A stretch of DNA of 64,000 nt from an uncultured Chloroflexales bacterium (GCA_937902315.1 CALGUG010000012.1:248001-312000), one strand, 5' to 3'. Counted from the first letter of the stretch, positions 27,141-36,000 are shown. Program-made: numbers and translations. The notes: generated by a model not told the origin, from the letters alone.

Positions 27141-28781
27141 ATGGCGATCAAAATCGCAATGGTAGGCGCAGGCTCGATCGGCTTCACCCGACGCCTGATG
27201 CAAGATATTCTCTCGGTCCCCGAACTTGCCGATACCACTTTCGCGCTGACCGATATTTCGCAGCGCAACCTCGATATGGTCACCCAGTTGTGCGAGCGCG
27301 ATATCGCCGCCAACAAGCTGCCCGCTAAGATTATCTCGACCACCAACCGCCGCGAGGCCATCACCGATAGCGACTATGTGATCTGTATGATTCGCGTAGG
27401 CGGCTTGGAGGCCTTCCAGACCGATATCGATATTCCGCTCAAATACGGTGTTGACCAGTGTGTGGGCGATACGATTTGTGCTGGCGGTTTGATGTATGCT
27501 CAGCGCACCATCCCCGTGCTGCTCGACATCTGTAAGGATATTCGCGAAGTCGCCAAGCCCGGCGCGATCTTCCTGAACTATTCGAACCCGATGGCGATGA
27601 ACACCTGGGCATGCAATACCTTCGGTGGCGTACAGACCATCGGCCTCTGCCACGGTGTACAGGGCGCTCACTGGCAGATCACCTCGTGTATCGAGCACTG
27701 GGCCAAGCGCGAAGGCATTCTCAGCGATGACAACGATGGCGCTGTAGCCCACAAAGACTACGGCTCGGGCCACGTAAGCACGCTGCACCGCAACGAAGTC
27801 GATGTGATCTCGGCTGGTATCAACCACCAGACTTGGTTCATTCAGATCAAGTGGCGCGGTATCGACTTCATCAACGATGTTGGCAAGACCGTCACCATCA
27901 ACGGCAAGACCGTGCGTGTTCCTTCGCTGCTCGAGATGTTCGAGGCCCATCCCAAGTTCCCGCAGACCGAGAAGGTACGTATCGACGTGCTGCGCCGCTT
28001 CGGCTACTACTCGACCGAGTCGAACGGCCACTTGAGCGAATACCTGCCTTGGTACCGCAAGCGCCCCGAAGAGATCCCCCAGTGGATCGATCTCTCGAAC
28101 TGGATCAACGGCGAGACCGGTGGCTACCTGCGCGTCTGCACCGAAGGCCGCACTTGGTTCGAGACTGACTTCCCGAACTGGCTGAAGGAAGAACCGCCCG
28201 TGATCTCGGCGCAGAACCGCAGCGAAGAGCACGGCTCGTACATCATCGAGGCGCTGGAGACCGGTCGCGTTTATCGCGGTCACTTCAACGTGATCAACAA
28301 CAACCACATCACTAACCTGCCCAACGGCTGTGTGATCGAGCTGCCCGGCTATGTCGACAAGACCGGCATCAACATGCCTGTGGTCGGCGATCTGCCGCTG
28401 GCCTGTGCCGCCACCTGTTCGGCGAGCGTCCACGTACAACAGATGGGTATGCTGGCTGCGGTCAAGGGCGATGTCACCCTGCTCAAGCAGGCTATGCTAC
28501 ACGACCCGTTGGTCGGCGCGGTCTGTAACCCCGAAGAGGTCTGGCAGATGACCGACGAGCTGTTGGTCGCCCAAAGCAAGTGGCTGCCCCAGTACCAAGA
28601 TCAGATTCCGGCCGCTGCAGCCCGTTTGGAGGCCGCTGTCGCCAACGGCACCCGCGTGAAGCTGCGCGAAACCAAGGGCGCCGCTCGCTTGGAGGTCAAG
28701 AGCGTCGAGCAGATGGCCGCCGACAAAGAGGCCGCCCGCGCTAACGCATCGGCTGCCGATAAGGGCAAGATGACCCACTAG
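27141..28781 (+). CDS. Glycoside hydrolase family 4 (alpha-galactosidase/alpha-glucuronidase type)
   Basis: 546 residues; GH4 enzymes such as MelA are nearer 450, so there is a longer C-terminal region. The N-terminal Rossmann motif MAIKIAMVGAGSIGFTRR binds NAD. NYSNPMAMNTW (146-156), GLCHGVQG (Cys170/His171) and a later GINHQTW supply the metal ligands and catalytic surroundings. GH4 enzymes cleave by an NAD- and Mn-dependent oxidation-elimination route in the cytosol. The CHGV motif fits the unphosphorylated-substrate branch (galactosides, glucuronides) rather than the 6-phosphoglycosidases. GAAAGGAT lies before the ATG. Single-gene unit with a perfect terminator, divergent from the AraC regulator. 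Confidence 0.92.
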   Translation: MAIKIAMVGAGSIGFTRRLMQDILSVPELADTTFALTDISQRNLDMVTQLCERDIAANKLPAKIISTTNRREAITDSDYVICMIRVGGLEAFQTDIDIPLKYGVDQCVGDTICAGGLMYAQRTIPVLLDICKDIREVAKPGAIFLNYSNPMAMNTWACNTFGGVQTIGLCHGVQGAHWQITSCIEHWAKREGILSDDNDGAVAHKDYGSGHVSTLHRNEVDVISAGINHQTWFIQIKWRGIDFINDVGKTVTINGKTVRVPSLLEMFEAHPKFPQTEKVRIDVLRRFGYYSTESNGHLSEYLPWYRKRPEEIPQWIDLSNWINGETGGYLRVCTEGRTWFETDFPNWLKEEPPVISAQNRSEEHGSYIIEALETGRVYRGHFNVINNNHITNLPNGCVIELPGYVDKTGINMPVVGDLPLACAATCSASVHVQQMGMLAAVKGDVTLLKQAMLHDPLVGAVCNPEEVWQMTDELLVAQSKWLPQYQDQIPAAAARLEAAVANGTRVKLRETKGAARLEVKSVEQMAADKEAARANASAADKGKMTH

Positions 28782-28796
28782 TCGAGATTTGGTAAT

Positions 28797-28840
28797 AAAA
28801 GAGGAGGTTTGAAAGCGATCGCTTTCAAACCTCCTCTTTT
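28797..28840 (+). terminator. Perfect 22-bp palindromic terminator after the GH4 gene
   Basis: AAAAGAGGAGGTTTG (from 28797) through the GCGATCGC centre to CAAACCTCCTCTTTT (to 28840), fully complementary. The A-run and T-run could allow it to work in both directions. Confidence 0.85.
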
Positions 28841-28869
28841 AGTTTGCCATAGAAGTTTCAATTGAAGCA

Positions 28870-29100
28870 GGAGTTTTGATTCTTTTGGGCTTGGCAGAGC
28901 GGAATGTGGCTATAGTTGTGTATGAAATTTCGCGTTATAGCGCGAAATTTCATACCTCCCTTCTCCCACAATGCGGGAGAAGGGCCGGAGATGAGGGCAG
29001 GCTAGCCCATCTGATAGCCGTAGGTGGACGCGCTAGCAGCCTGCTTTGGGCCAAAGACCTTGCCGCCAAAGCGCTAAACAAAACAAGCGCATTCGATCGA
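28870..29100. repeat. Composite of dispersed repeats (family B part, CTCATCCCC unit, family A copy)
   Basis: A family B-like segment with GGCTTGGCAGAGCGGAA (about 28890) leads to a perfect 15-bp stem GTATGAAATTTCGCG (28920-28934)/CGCGAAATTTCATAC (28941-28955). A reversed CTCATCCCC unit follows (28959-28998), then a family A copy with core TAGCCGTAGGTGGACGC at 29015-29031 and the flank GCCTGCTTTGGGCC. Confidence 0.7.
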
Positions 29101-29623
29101 TACACACATTCCGCGCGATGATCGTACAGAGGGCTTTCGCTCTTGTAGTCAGCGCGAGGCAGAGTGCAACTCTCTTAGCCGGCGCCAGTCTTAGCGACCT
29201 ATGAGTAACAAAGGTTGGTGGACTAGAAAGCCAGCAGCCTAGCAGAATCGTTTGAGGCTGTTTTGGATGTGCCAATGCAAAAAATGGCCGCTCGTCGTAC
29301 CACAATTATGAGTGTAGTCTCACAAGCATAAGCAAGCAGTACAAATAGCATTTATGTATCTCAGAAACCGTGCGTTTCTGAATGAAGAGACGTTGGAGCC
29401 GTTTTCTTGGTATCGTCTGTTCAAAAGCCGTTCAAAGCGCTCGCTCAAGATCGAAACAGCTTAGGGACAAGCCAATAACAAACAAACGCAATTTTGAAGA
29501 GGAAAAGTCTGCGGTTACCTCTGATAGCGAGGATAATCCCTCCTAGGGCCAAAAAGAGAGGTATAAGATCGCTTGGCTGTAAATGATCCTAGTAACTATC
29601 GTAATGGCGAACAGTATCGAAGC
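29101..29623. other. Intergenic, no feature seen
   Basis: About 520 bases with no convincing reading frame, hairpin or repeat. It may hold decayed repeat or gene remnants. Confidence 0.4.
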
Positions 29624-29989
29624 CTAAGGAGCCTCGGTTCGCAGGGCACTGTTCTGTTTGGTATGTGTGAGAATTAAGCCTTGTTGTGCAAGCTTTTGTT
29701 CAACTTCATGTCGATGAGCGGCCCACCAACGCTTTCCGCATAAACCTTCTAGAATCGTTGGTAACGCATCTTTAAACGTACAAATAGCCTCAACTTCAAC
29801 ACCATTATGTTGTAACACAATAATGCTACCACTGTCTTCGGCTGCTTCAATGACGATCTCTAGGGTATAGGGCGTTATACTTAACTCCAGATATTTCATC
29901 AGCGTACCACGGACGATGTGTCCAATTCCCTTCCTAAAGACTATATACCTTATTTTTATACTACCATCACTGTCAATGAACAATAACAT
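29624..29989 (-). CDS. Small hypothetical protein
   Basis: Up to 121 residues from ATG 29989. A more compact start at ATG 29899 (MKYLELSITPYTLEIVIEAA) would give 91 residues; neither has a good ribosome site. The core IIVLQHNGVEVEAICTFKDALPTILEG reads like a small alpha-beta domain with a hydrophobic strand. The size and the short charged C-terminal helix are reminiscent of antitoxin-like proteins, but no partner toxin is adjacent and I do not recognise a family. It is divergent from the hydrogenase-like operon. Confidence 0.4.
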   Translation of the reverse strand: MLLFIDSDGSIKIRYIVFRKGIGHIVRGTLMKYLELSITPYTLEIVIEAAEDSGSIIVLQHNGVEVEAICTFKDALPTILEGLCGKRWWAAHRHEVEQKLAQQGLILTHTKQNSALRTEAP

Positions 29990-30065
29990 TCATACGTAGT
30001 GTACCGCATTATGGCACAAACACAATACCACAAAGGTCTCTATTCTGAATACCCTAAAGGTCTCG

Positions 30066-30097
30066 TTCGTGTAGGTAGTGGCACAACGTGGTATAAT
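30066..30097 (+). promoter_or_regulatory. Extended -10 promoter of the hydrogenase-like operon
   Basis: TGG-TATAAT with TATAAT at 30092-30097 (extended -10); a weak TTCGTG at 30066 is the only -35 candidate. AAAGGTCTC occurs twice just upstream (30032-30040 and 30056-30064), a possible binding site. The predicted start near 30104 favours TTG 30132 as start codon over the upstream ATG 30078. Confidence 0.5.
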
Positions 30098-30131
30098 GCC
30101 GCACTGGTGTCATTGCGCTGAGGAGGTTCCA

Positions 30132-31208
30132 TTGAACTACACAGTCGCGTTGGGTTTGGACGATCCAGACTTACGCATCAGCCAACAAGTGGTTCTCTCC
30201 GTCGACGGTGAACGAGTAGTCGATTGTGACTACCGAGAAGACGATGAGCGCGGCAGTTTGGTTGCACGTTTGGAAGGTTTGGCCCCCGAGGTCGCCCTCG
30301 AACGGCTCAGCGAGTTCTGCGATGACTGCGCCCACGCCCACCGTCTGGCCTTTTGTCAAGCGACGGAAGAGCTAGCAGGAGTGACGGTTCCTGCCAGAGC
30401 GCTAGCACTGCGCAGTCTTGTTGGCGAATTCGAACGCATTGTCTCGCATTTAGCAGCCATCGAACGCTTGTTAGCTGCGCTTAACTTGCCGCATCAAAAG
30501 CTCCAATTCGAACGCCTGCGGGCGGATGTGCAAGCCGCCGTCGATCAGATCGGCCCTGGCTCGATTATGCAGCACTTCTGCGTCTTGGGAGGCGTTGCCC
30601 ATTCGCTCAACGACGAGACGCGTTCTACACTTGCTGCACGTCAATCTGAGCTAGCCGCTCGTTTGTATGATATGATCGATACGTTGATCGATCAACGCGC
30701 GCTCTTAGCAGCGACCGCCGAAGTTGGCACACTGAGCCAAGAGGCCGCCCAAGCCTTTATGGTGCGCGGGCCCTTGGCACGGGCGAGCAATCTTCAAGTC
30801 GATGTCCGCAAAGATTCGCCCTATGCCTTCTACGATCAGCTCGACATGCGGGTGGTCAGCCAAGAGGGCGGCGATGTCTACGCTCGCTTGATGGTGTTGG
30901 CGCTCGAATCCTACGAAAGCTTCAAGCTGATCGAGCAAATTCTGGCTAACCTGCCCGAAGGAGATTGGAAGGTAGCATTCCCAGACACGCTTCCGAGCGG
31001 TACTGCCCAAGCACATGTCGAAGCACCGCGCGGGGAATTGGTATATAGTGTAAGCAGTAATGGTCGCCATATAACAGCGGTTCAAGTTGATGCGCCGCGC
31101 CAGATCGACCGTTTGCTAGCGCGCACCTTTCTGATTGGCGCTCTAATCGACGACATCCCATTAATTATGGTATCGTTAGATGTGTGTCCTTCGTGCAATA
31201 AGATATAG
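30132..31208 (+). CDS. Group-4 [NiFe] hydrogenase large subunit-like / NuoD-like protein with intact four-Cys site
   Basis: 358 residues from TTG 30132 (AGGAGG five bases upstream); the frame opens earlier at ATG 30078 but upstream of the likely transcript start. The first metal motif is CxxCxxxH: Cys63-Asp-Asp-Cys66-Ala-His-Ala-His70. It is followed by GEFERIVSHLAAIERL, the E-x-E-R-I-x-S-H-L helix shared by NuoD, HycE and EchE. The second motif, DVCPSCNKI, is the very C-terminus (Cys352, Cys355), matching the DxCxSC of [NiFe] enzymes. NuoD of true complex I lacks these cysteines, so this resembles an energy-converting hydrogenase catalytic subunit. It is shorter than HycE/HyfG (no NuoC-like part). 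No cleavable tail follows the last Cys. The four membrane genes downstream complete the operon. Confidence 0.75.
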   Translation: MNYTVALGLDDPDLRISQQVVLSVDGERVVDCDYREDDERGSLVARLEGLAPEVALERLSEFCDDCAHAHRLAFCQATEELAGVTVPARALALRSLVGEFERIVSHLAAIERLLAALNLPHQKLQFERLRADVQAAVDQIGPGSIMQHFCVLGGVAHSLNDETRSTLAARQSELAARLYDMIDTLIDQRALLAATAEVGTLSQEAAQAFMVRGPLARASNLQVDVRKDSPYAFYDQLDMRVVSQEGGDVYARLMVLALESYESFKLIEQILANLPEGDWKVAFPDTLPSGTAQAHVEAPRGELVYSVSSNGRHITAVQVDAPRQIDRLLARTFLIGALIDDIPLIMVSLDVCPSCNKI

Positions 31209-31220
31209 TAAGAAAACACA

Positions 31221-32921
31221 GTGCTATCGATTCCTTTTCTTATTCTGCTTGTTGTTGCTGCGATCTGCTTCGGCTTAAACGCCCGGATTGCGACCCGCTA
31301 CCTCGGTAGCCTCGCAGCCGGGGCAAGCCTGCTCGCTGGCCTGGTGTTGGTGGGCTTGGCGCTCAACCAAAGCATGCCGTTGGAGCAGCAGCTCTTCCAG
31401 TGGAGCGTAAGCGACGCCTTTGTGCTCGATGTTGGCTTGCACTTGGAAGCGTATACTCTTGCCTTTAGCGTGATCATTCTGCTCGGAGGTGCGTTGGCGC
31501 TCTTCGTGATCGCTTTAGCGCTTACGAGCGGCCTGCGCAGCTTTGGCAATCTGTTTGGAAGCGCGCTGCTTGTAGAGGTAGCGCTGTTATTTGCGCTGCT
31601 GTGCAACACGGTTCAGCTCTGGCCATTCCTCTGGGCGATCACCGCGTTGGCGAGCTTTGCAACGGTCTGGTCGAGCGGAGCGCTTCGCAAAGGCGTCGAT
31701 GGCAGTTTCATTCTTATCAGCACTCTTCCAGCAAGCTTGCTCTTGCAGTTTGCGCTGGTATTAAGCGGTAACGATGGCACTATTCAGGGCGCAGCGGCGG
31801 CGGTCGCACTGGCGATCGCTGTAGCATTGGCAGCCGGTCTGGCGCCGTTCCTCACATCGATCACAAATCTGCTCGAAGGGCCAGCCGCCTTGCTGGGCTT
31901 TTGTGTCGGCTTGGGCCTACCGCTGGTGGCTCTGTTGACGCTCTGGCGCTTGGTCGATCTTTCGCCTCAGCTGCAAACGAGCCAGCTCTGGCAGGCCGGG
32001 CTAGCGACCTACGGCCTTGCGGTATTGGTGATCGCATCGGCTGGTGCGCTACGCGAGCGCCAGCTCAAAGAGCTGCTCGGCTGGGTTTGGAGCGCTAGCG
32101 CAGGTGTGGGGCTGGTCGCGATCGCGATCGCTCATCAGTATGCCCCGCTCTTGATCGCAAACAGTGCGCTTGGCCTGTTCGGCCTGAGCCTGATCGTGGC
32201 TGTGCTCGAAAGCTACGGTCATTCCGGCGACTACAGCGCGATCAACTTTGAAGAGACGCCGCTTGATCCAAAGCTGCGGCGCTGGTTGGGGTTTGGCTGG
32301 GCGCTGGCTGGCGCCTCACTGATCGGCCTGCCGCCGCTCTGGGGCTTTTGGGGCTACAGCGCGCTGATCGATAGAGCTCTGGCTAGCCTCGCGTGGGCCG
32401 CGCCTGTGCTACTCTTTGGCTTGAGTCTGCTTGGCTTTGGGCTGTTACTGCCCCTAAGCGGCCTGATCTCGCGCGCCTTCTTGGGCCATACTCAAACCGA
32501 AACATTGCCCGCCAACCGTCTGCAGCTTGTGCACGGCATTCCTGCTCTTGTGCTGCTGTTGTTGGGTCTGCTGCCCATGCTGGGCGGGCCGCTTGCGATC
32601 GATGCTCCGCTCTGGGCTTTGATCGCGGCTTGGCTGTTCGGCTTGCTAGCGGCTTGGGGCAGCGCGACACTCTGGCGACAAAGCGGCCAAGCGGAGAGCT
32701 TCAGCCAGAAGCCGGTTATTTTGGCGGCCGACGCCTTGGGCGAGAGCCTTAGCCATATCGCTTGGTTCGCCAACCCGAAACTCTTGATTGAACGTCTGTG
32801 GCAGTTGCTCGAAATTGTGGGCGAAGGTGTCCAAGTGGTGATGGCGCTCTTTGAACGGCGCTACTACCTCGCGGGCGTGTTACTCGCTCTGATCAGCATT
32901 CTGCTCATTATGGCGCAGTAA
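31221..32921 (+). CDS. NuoL/HyfB-like proton-antiporter-type membrane subunit, degenerate
   Basis: 566 residues, about 14 hydrophobic helices. The overall arrangement is that of the NuoL/MrpA/HyfB family, including a C-terminal amphipathic part (ESLSHIAWFANPKLLIERLWQLL) and a last transmembrane helix. The usual helix-5 glutamate (…FW-E-L…) is replaced: NTVQLWPFLWAITALASF. The conserved helix-7 Lys of the 'K-x-x-x-(F/L)PF' motif is missing: LAAGLAPFLTSITNLLEGP. If this assignment holds, it cannot pump protons the usual way. It starts 12 bp after the large-subunit gene, clearly in one operon. Confidence 0.65.
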   Translation: MLSIPFLILLVVAAICFGLNARIATRYLGSLAAGASLLAGLVLVGLALNQSMPLEQQLFQWSVSDAFVLDVGLHLEAYTLAFSVIILLGGALALFVIALALTSGLRSFGNLFGSALLVEVALLFALLCNTVQLWPFLWAITALASFATVWSSGALRKGVDGSFILISTLPASLLLQFALVLSGNDGTIQGAAAAVALAIAVALAAGLAPFLTSITNLLEGPAALLGFCVGLGLPLVALLTLWRLVDLSPQLQTSQLWQAGLATYGLAVLVIASAGALRERQLKELLGWVWSASAGVGLVAIAIAHQYAPLLIANSALGLFGLSLIVAVLESYGHSGDYSAINFEETPLDPKLRRWLGFGWALAGASLIGLPPLWGFWGYSALIDRALASLAWAAPVLLFGLSLLGFGLLLPLSGLISRAFLGHTQTETLPANRLQLVHGIPALVLLLLGLLPMLGGPLAIDAPLWALIAAWLFGLLAAWGSATLWRQSGQAESFSQKPVILAADALGESLSHIAWFANPKLLIERLWQLLEIVGEGVQVVMALFERRYYLAGVLLALISILLIMAQ

Positions 32922-32935
32922 AGGATTTCGTCATA

Positions 32936-33646
32936 ATGCCTGACATCAATTGGGCCTTGATCGGTATAGCGGTAAGTGCAGGCGCCGTGTTGCTGTTTCG
33001 CACTTGGCGCTCGACCTTTCCCGCCATTCTGTTTAACTATGTCTGTGTGGCGCTCTTTATGGCCCAACAGCAATTTCTGCCAGCTAATCTGACCATTTTG
33101 GGCTTTGGCTTCAGCACAGTCGTACTGGTGAAGTTGATTACAGGCTTCGCCGTCACAGCCATTCTGCTGCTGACCGCGCTGACCTTCTCGCGCGACTACG
33201 GCCTAGAGGATCTGGATGAATTCGGCTTGGCCGAGCTGCGCCGTGCCGCACGCGCCGCGCAACGCCAGCCGACGGTCTTTCGACCGGGCGACTACCTCTT
33301 GCCTTTGCTGGCGGGTGGACTGGCACTGTTAACCAGTTTGGCCTTGCCACGTCTCTATCCGATCGCTAGCATTCAAGCGGTCGACTTCGCATGGTACTGG
33401 CTCGCCTTCACAGGTCTGCTTACGCTGGCAACCGCCAACGATCTGCCCAAAATCGGTTTGGGCCTACTCTTGTGTACCAGCAGCATCGACTTACTCTATA
33501 CAGCGCTGGCTCAAGATGTAAGTGTCGTGGCGATTCTCTTCATTAGTTTGTCAACCATTTTGCTCGCGTTGATGATCGCCTATCTGAGCGGTTTACTCTA
33601 TGGGCGTTTAAAGACCTTGGAATTGAGCGAACTGTATCGACGCTAA
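32936..33646 (+). CDS. HyfE-like membrane subunit (NuoK-related)
   Basis: 236 residues with about seven hydrophobic helices and a charged cytosolic loop in the middle (DYGLEDLDEFGLAELRRAARAAQ). The C-terminal third, LPKIGLGLLLCTSSIDLL through AILFISLSTILLALMIAYL to a charged tail with TLELSEL, follows the pattern of HyfE, the membrane subunit of hydrogenase-4 related to NuoK. The N-terminal half is less similar. Gap of 14 bp to the preceding gene. It is presumably part of the same membrane complex. Confidence 0.55.
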   Translation: MPDINWALIGIAVSAGAVLLFRTWRSTFPAILFNYVCVALFMAQQQFLPANLTILGFGFSTVVLVKLITGFAVTAILLLTALTFSRDYGLEDLDEFGLAELRRAARAAQRQPTVFRPGDYLLPLLAGGLALLTSLALPRLYPIASIQAVDFAWYWLAFTGLLTLATANDLPKIGLGLLLCTSSIDLLYTALAQDVSVVAILFISLSTILLALMIAYLSGLLYGRLKTLELSELYRR

Positions 33647-33698
33647 CATGCTTGCAGTCGTTCTAGCATATCTGGAGCCAGCCTGAGGCTAAAACACA

Positions 33699-35150
33699 AT
33701 GCTCTATCTGCTGACAATCTTATTTCCTATAGCTATAGCGGCGAGTTGTTTCATCCTTCGCACCTACACTCGCCTGTCGATCGCCATCGCAGGCGGTGCC
33801 GTGCTCACGCTGGCTTTTCTAGTCGCCCAAATCCCAATCGACGATCCAGCGCGCTTTTTAGGTGTCACCCTGATCTTGAGCCAGCTCGGCCGCGTCTTTC
33901 TGTTTTTGTTTTTAGCGGTGATAGCCATCGCGCTATTCGCATGCTGGCACTTACCGCATGGCGAAAACTTTGTGCCGGTTGTGCTCTTGGTGCTCGCTCA
34001 GATCTGTGCCATTCTGCTGCTGCAAGACCCCTTCTTGGTCTCGTTGCTGCTGATCGGAGCGGGCTTGGCTGCTGTGTTGGCGATCGTCGACCTGCCGACC
34101 GGATCGGGTGTGCTGCTCGGTACGCGCGTAATCGCGTCGGCGCTCAAATACTTGGTCTTGACCATGATCGCTGGCATGCTGATGTATCTTGGCTTTGTGT
34201 TGGCCGATGTCTACGAATTGGGCCAACTGCCGGGCCGCATTCCGCTGACGCGCTTTGTGCTAGCGCTGATCGGGGCAGGTTTTGCGCTGCGTCTGGCGCT
34301 CATTCCCTTCCACTCGTGGCTGCCCGATCTGGTCGAAGACGCCTCGCCGCTGGTATCGGCCTTGATTGTAGCGGTGATCAACACCACCAGCCTGCTGATG
34401 TTGATTCTCTCCTTCCAGCGCTTCCCGATCTTAATCAGCGAAAACGCCTTCGGTCTGCAGGTGATCCAAACGATCGGCCTGATCACAGCGCTGTTAGGCA
34501 GCCTGCTCGCACTGGTGCAGCCCAGCTTGCGGCGTGGTTTGGCCTATCTGCTAATCTACGATGCGGGCATGGTGCTGTTTGGGGTCTGTTCGATCAACCA
34601 GCTCGGTCTGGCGGGCGCTCTGTTCCACACCATCAGCCAGATCGCTGTGGTGATGCTGCTATTTGTGGCCTTGGCTCAGCTTGAGCAGCCCGACGGGCGC
34701 ACGCCGGGTGTGGTACGCCGCGACCTGTTGCGACGCTGGCCGATCGCTGGTGTCTGCTTCTTGGCTGGAGGCTTGGCGCTCTTGGGTGTGCCGCCCTTCA
34801 GCGGTTTTGTAGGCAAATATCTGATCTACCAAGCGGCTGCCCAGCAAGGGCCTTGGTACCTTGCTTTGCTGGTGGCTTCGAGCGTAATCGCGACCCTCGC
34901 GCTGTTGCGCCTAGCGCGCGAATGGCTGCTCGGCCCGGCCGAAGAGTTGCCAGTCGAAGAGCCGTTGATGCTCGGCGAGACCGAATTAGACCGCCCGGCC
35001 GTGCGCCGTTTGGCCCCCGAACCACGTTCGACTGCCTTTTTGACAATGGGCCTTGTGACCCTCTGTCTGGTCTTAGGGCTCTATCCCTTGCCTTTGCTCG
35101 ATCTGATTAGCGATGTGGTTCGCAGTCTGACCTTTATCCGTGCGCTCTAG
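33699..35150 (+). CDS. NuoN/HyfF-like antiporter-type membrane subunit
   Basis: 483 residues, about 14 helices. It keeps the family hallmark LALIPFHSWLPDLVEDASPLVSAL (canonical 'FPFHxWLPDAxxxAPTxVSA'). The normally invariant Lys four to six residues before PFH appears as Arg (FALRLALIPFH). The helix-12 region GVPPFSGFVGKYLIYQAA retains the second conserved Lys. The helix-5 Glu position looks lost (LLIGAGLAAVLAIVD). A cytosolic acidic insertion (EELPVEEPLMLGETELD) lies near the end. It is the better preserved of the two antiporter-like subunits. Confidence 0.72.
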   Translation: MLYLLTILFPIAIAASCFILRTYTRLSIAIAGGAVLTLAFLVAQIPIDDPARFLGVTLILSQLGRVFLFLFLAVIAIALFACWHLPHGENFVPVVLLVLAQICAILLLQDPFLVSLLLIGAGLAAVLAIVDLPTGSGVLLGTRVIASALKYLVLTMIAGMLMYLGFVLADVYELGQLPGRIPLTRFVLALIGAGFALRLALIPFHSWLPDLVEDASPLVSALIVAVINTTSLLMLILSFQRFPILISENAFGLQVIQTIGLITALLGSLLALVQPSLRRGLAYLLIYDAGMVLFGVCSINQLGLAGALFHTISQIAVVMLLFVALAQLEQPDGRTPGVVRRDLLRRWPIAGVCFLAGGLALLGVPPFSGFVGKYLIYQAAAQQGPWYLALLVASSVIATLALLRLAREWLLGPAEELPVEEPLMLGETELDRPAVRRLAPEPRSTAFLTMGLVTLCLVLGLYPLPLLDLISDVVRSLTFIRAL

Positions 35151-35183
35151 GCGCTGGTTCTGTAAACGACTCAGAGGATCTGT

Positions 35184-35909
35184 ATGAACGCACAACTCAG
35201 CGGGGCGACTCGCCGTGTTGAAGCAACGGTTAGCCTTATCAGCATTGCGCTCAGCGTCATCGCGCTGATTCTGCTGCCTTGGCCCGGCTTAGAAGGGTTG
35301 TTGGGTACTCAAAGCAACTGGCGTTGGTTTGGGGCCTGGGCCGCGCTCGAAGCTGCTTGGCTAGTCGCTTTGCTTCCCGGCATCCTAGCTGGCGATCCGA
35401 TCTTGGTGCGCAGCACTATGCGCAGCGCTCAGATCGGGCTCGCTGGGCGAGCGGTAACGTGGCTAGCCGCCGGAGCTGGCCTCGCGCTGAGCGAACTCTC
35501 GTGGCGTAGCGCTCCCGCCGCGCTCTTGATCGTGGTTGCACTTGTGATGGCTCTGCCGATCGCCTTGGGCTGGGGCCCGTTCGGCGTGCTGCCCGGCTTT
35601 CGCGCAGGGGCGACCGAGCAAGCCATCGATCCCGAAGCCGCTCAATTGGTCAACCGCGCTCGCCTTGTGCGCCAGATCGCATTGGTGCTAGCCAGTTTTG
35701 TTTTTGCGCTCCCACTCGCCTTTTTGCCAAGTTTGGCTGCTTGGGCCTTATTAATCGCCGCTGGGCTCTTTTTTGCATTCGGCCTCAGTCGTTTAGAGGG
35801 CCAGTGGCCACGCCTCACACTTCCTGCTGCTTTGCGCTTTTGCTGGAGTCGCGCCTTTCCCTTGGCAGTGGCAGCCATTATTTATGTTGTGATTTTATCG
35901 TGGGCCTAG
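35184..35909 (+). CDS. Membrane protein, possibly divergent NuoH/HyfC-like subunit
   Basis: 241 residues with about seven hydrophobic helices. Weak resemblance to HyfC/NuoH: a short polar loop GDPILVRSTMRSAQIGLAGR, a loop with FRAGATEQAIDPEAAQLVN in the place of the PFDxxEAExEL motif, and a last R-x-T-x-P-A-A-L-R-F-C-W helix pair. The canonical Glu-rich quinone-chamber loop is reduced. Shorter than NuoH (about 325). It is the last gene of the operon, 33 bp after the NuoN-like gene. Its role as the membrane anchor next to the large subunit is an inference from position. Confidence 0.45.
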   Translation: MNAQLSGATRRVEATVSLISIALSVIALILLPWPGLEGLLGTQSNWRWFGAWAALEAAWLVALLPGILAGDPILVRSTMRSAQIGLAGRAVTWLAAGAGLALSELSWRSAPAALLIVVALVMALPIALGWGPFGVLPGFRAGATEQAIDPEAAQLVNRARLVRQIALVLASFVFALPLAFLPSLAAWALLIAAGLFFAFGLSRLEGQWPRLTLPAALRFCWSRAFPLAVAAIIYVVILSWA

Positions 35910-36000
35910 AGCCTCAAGCTCCATTTCGCTAGCAGATCTCGACGATCACTGCGAAGATCACAATCCGTCTGGTCGCCCTGCTATTTGTTTGGAAGATCAC

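Noticed and set aside
27138..28439. 433-codon minus-strand open frame opposite the GH4 gene
   Set aside because: Shadow of the GH4 coding frame; no ribosome site, and low-complexity V/D/G composition.
29624..29989. Toxin-antitoxin pair
   Set aside because: The small protein has no adjacent partner; the neighbouring gene is the hydrogenase-like large subunit.
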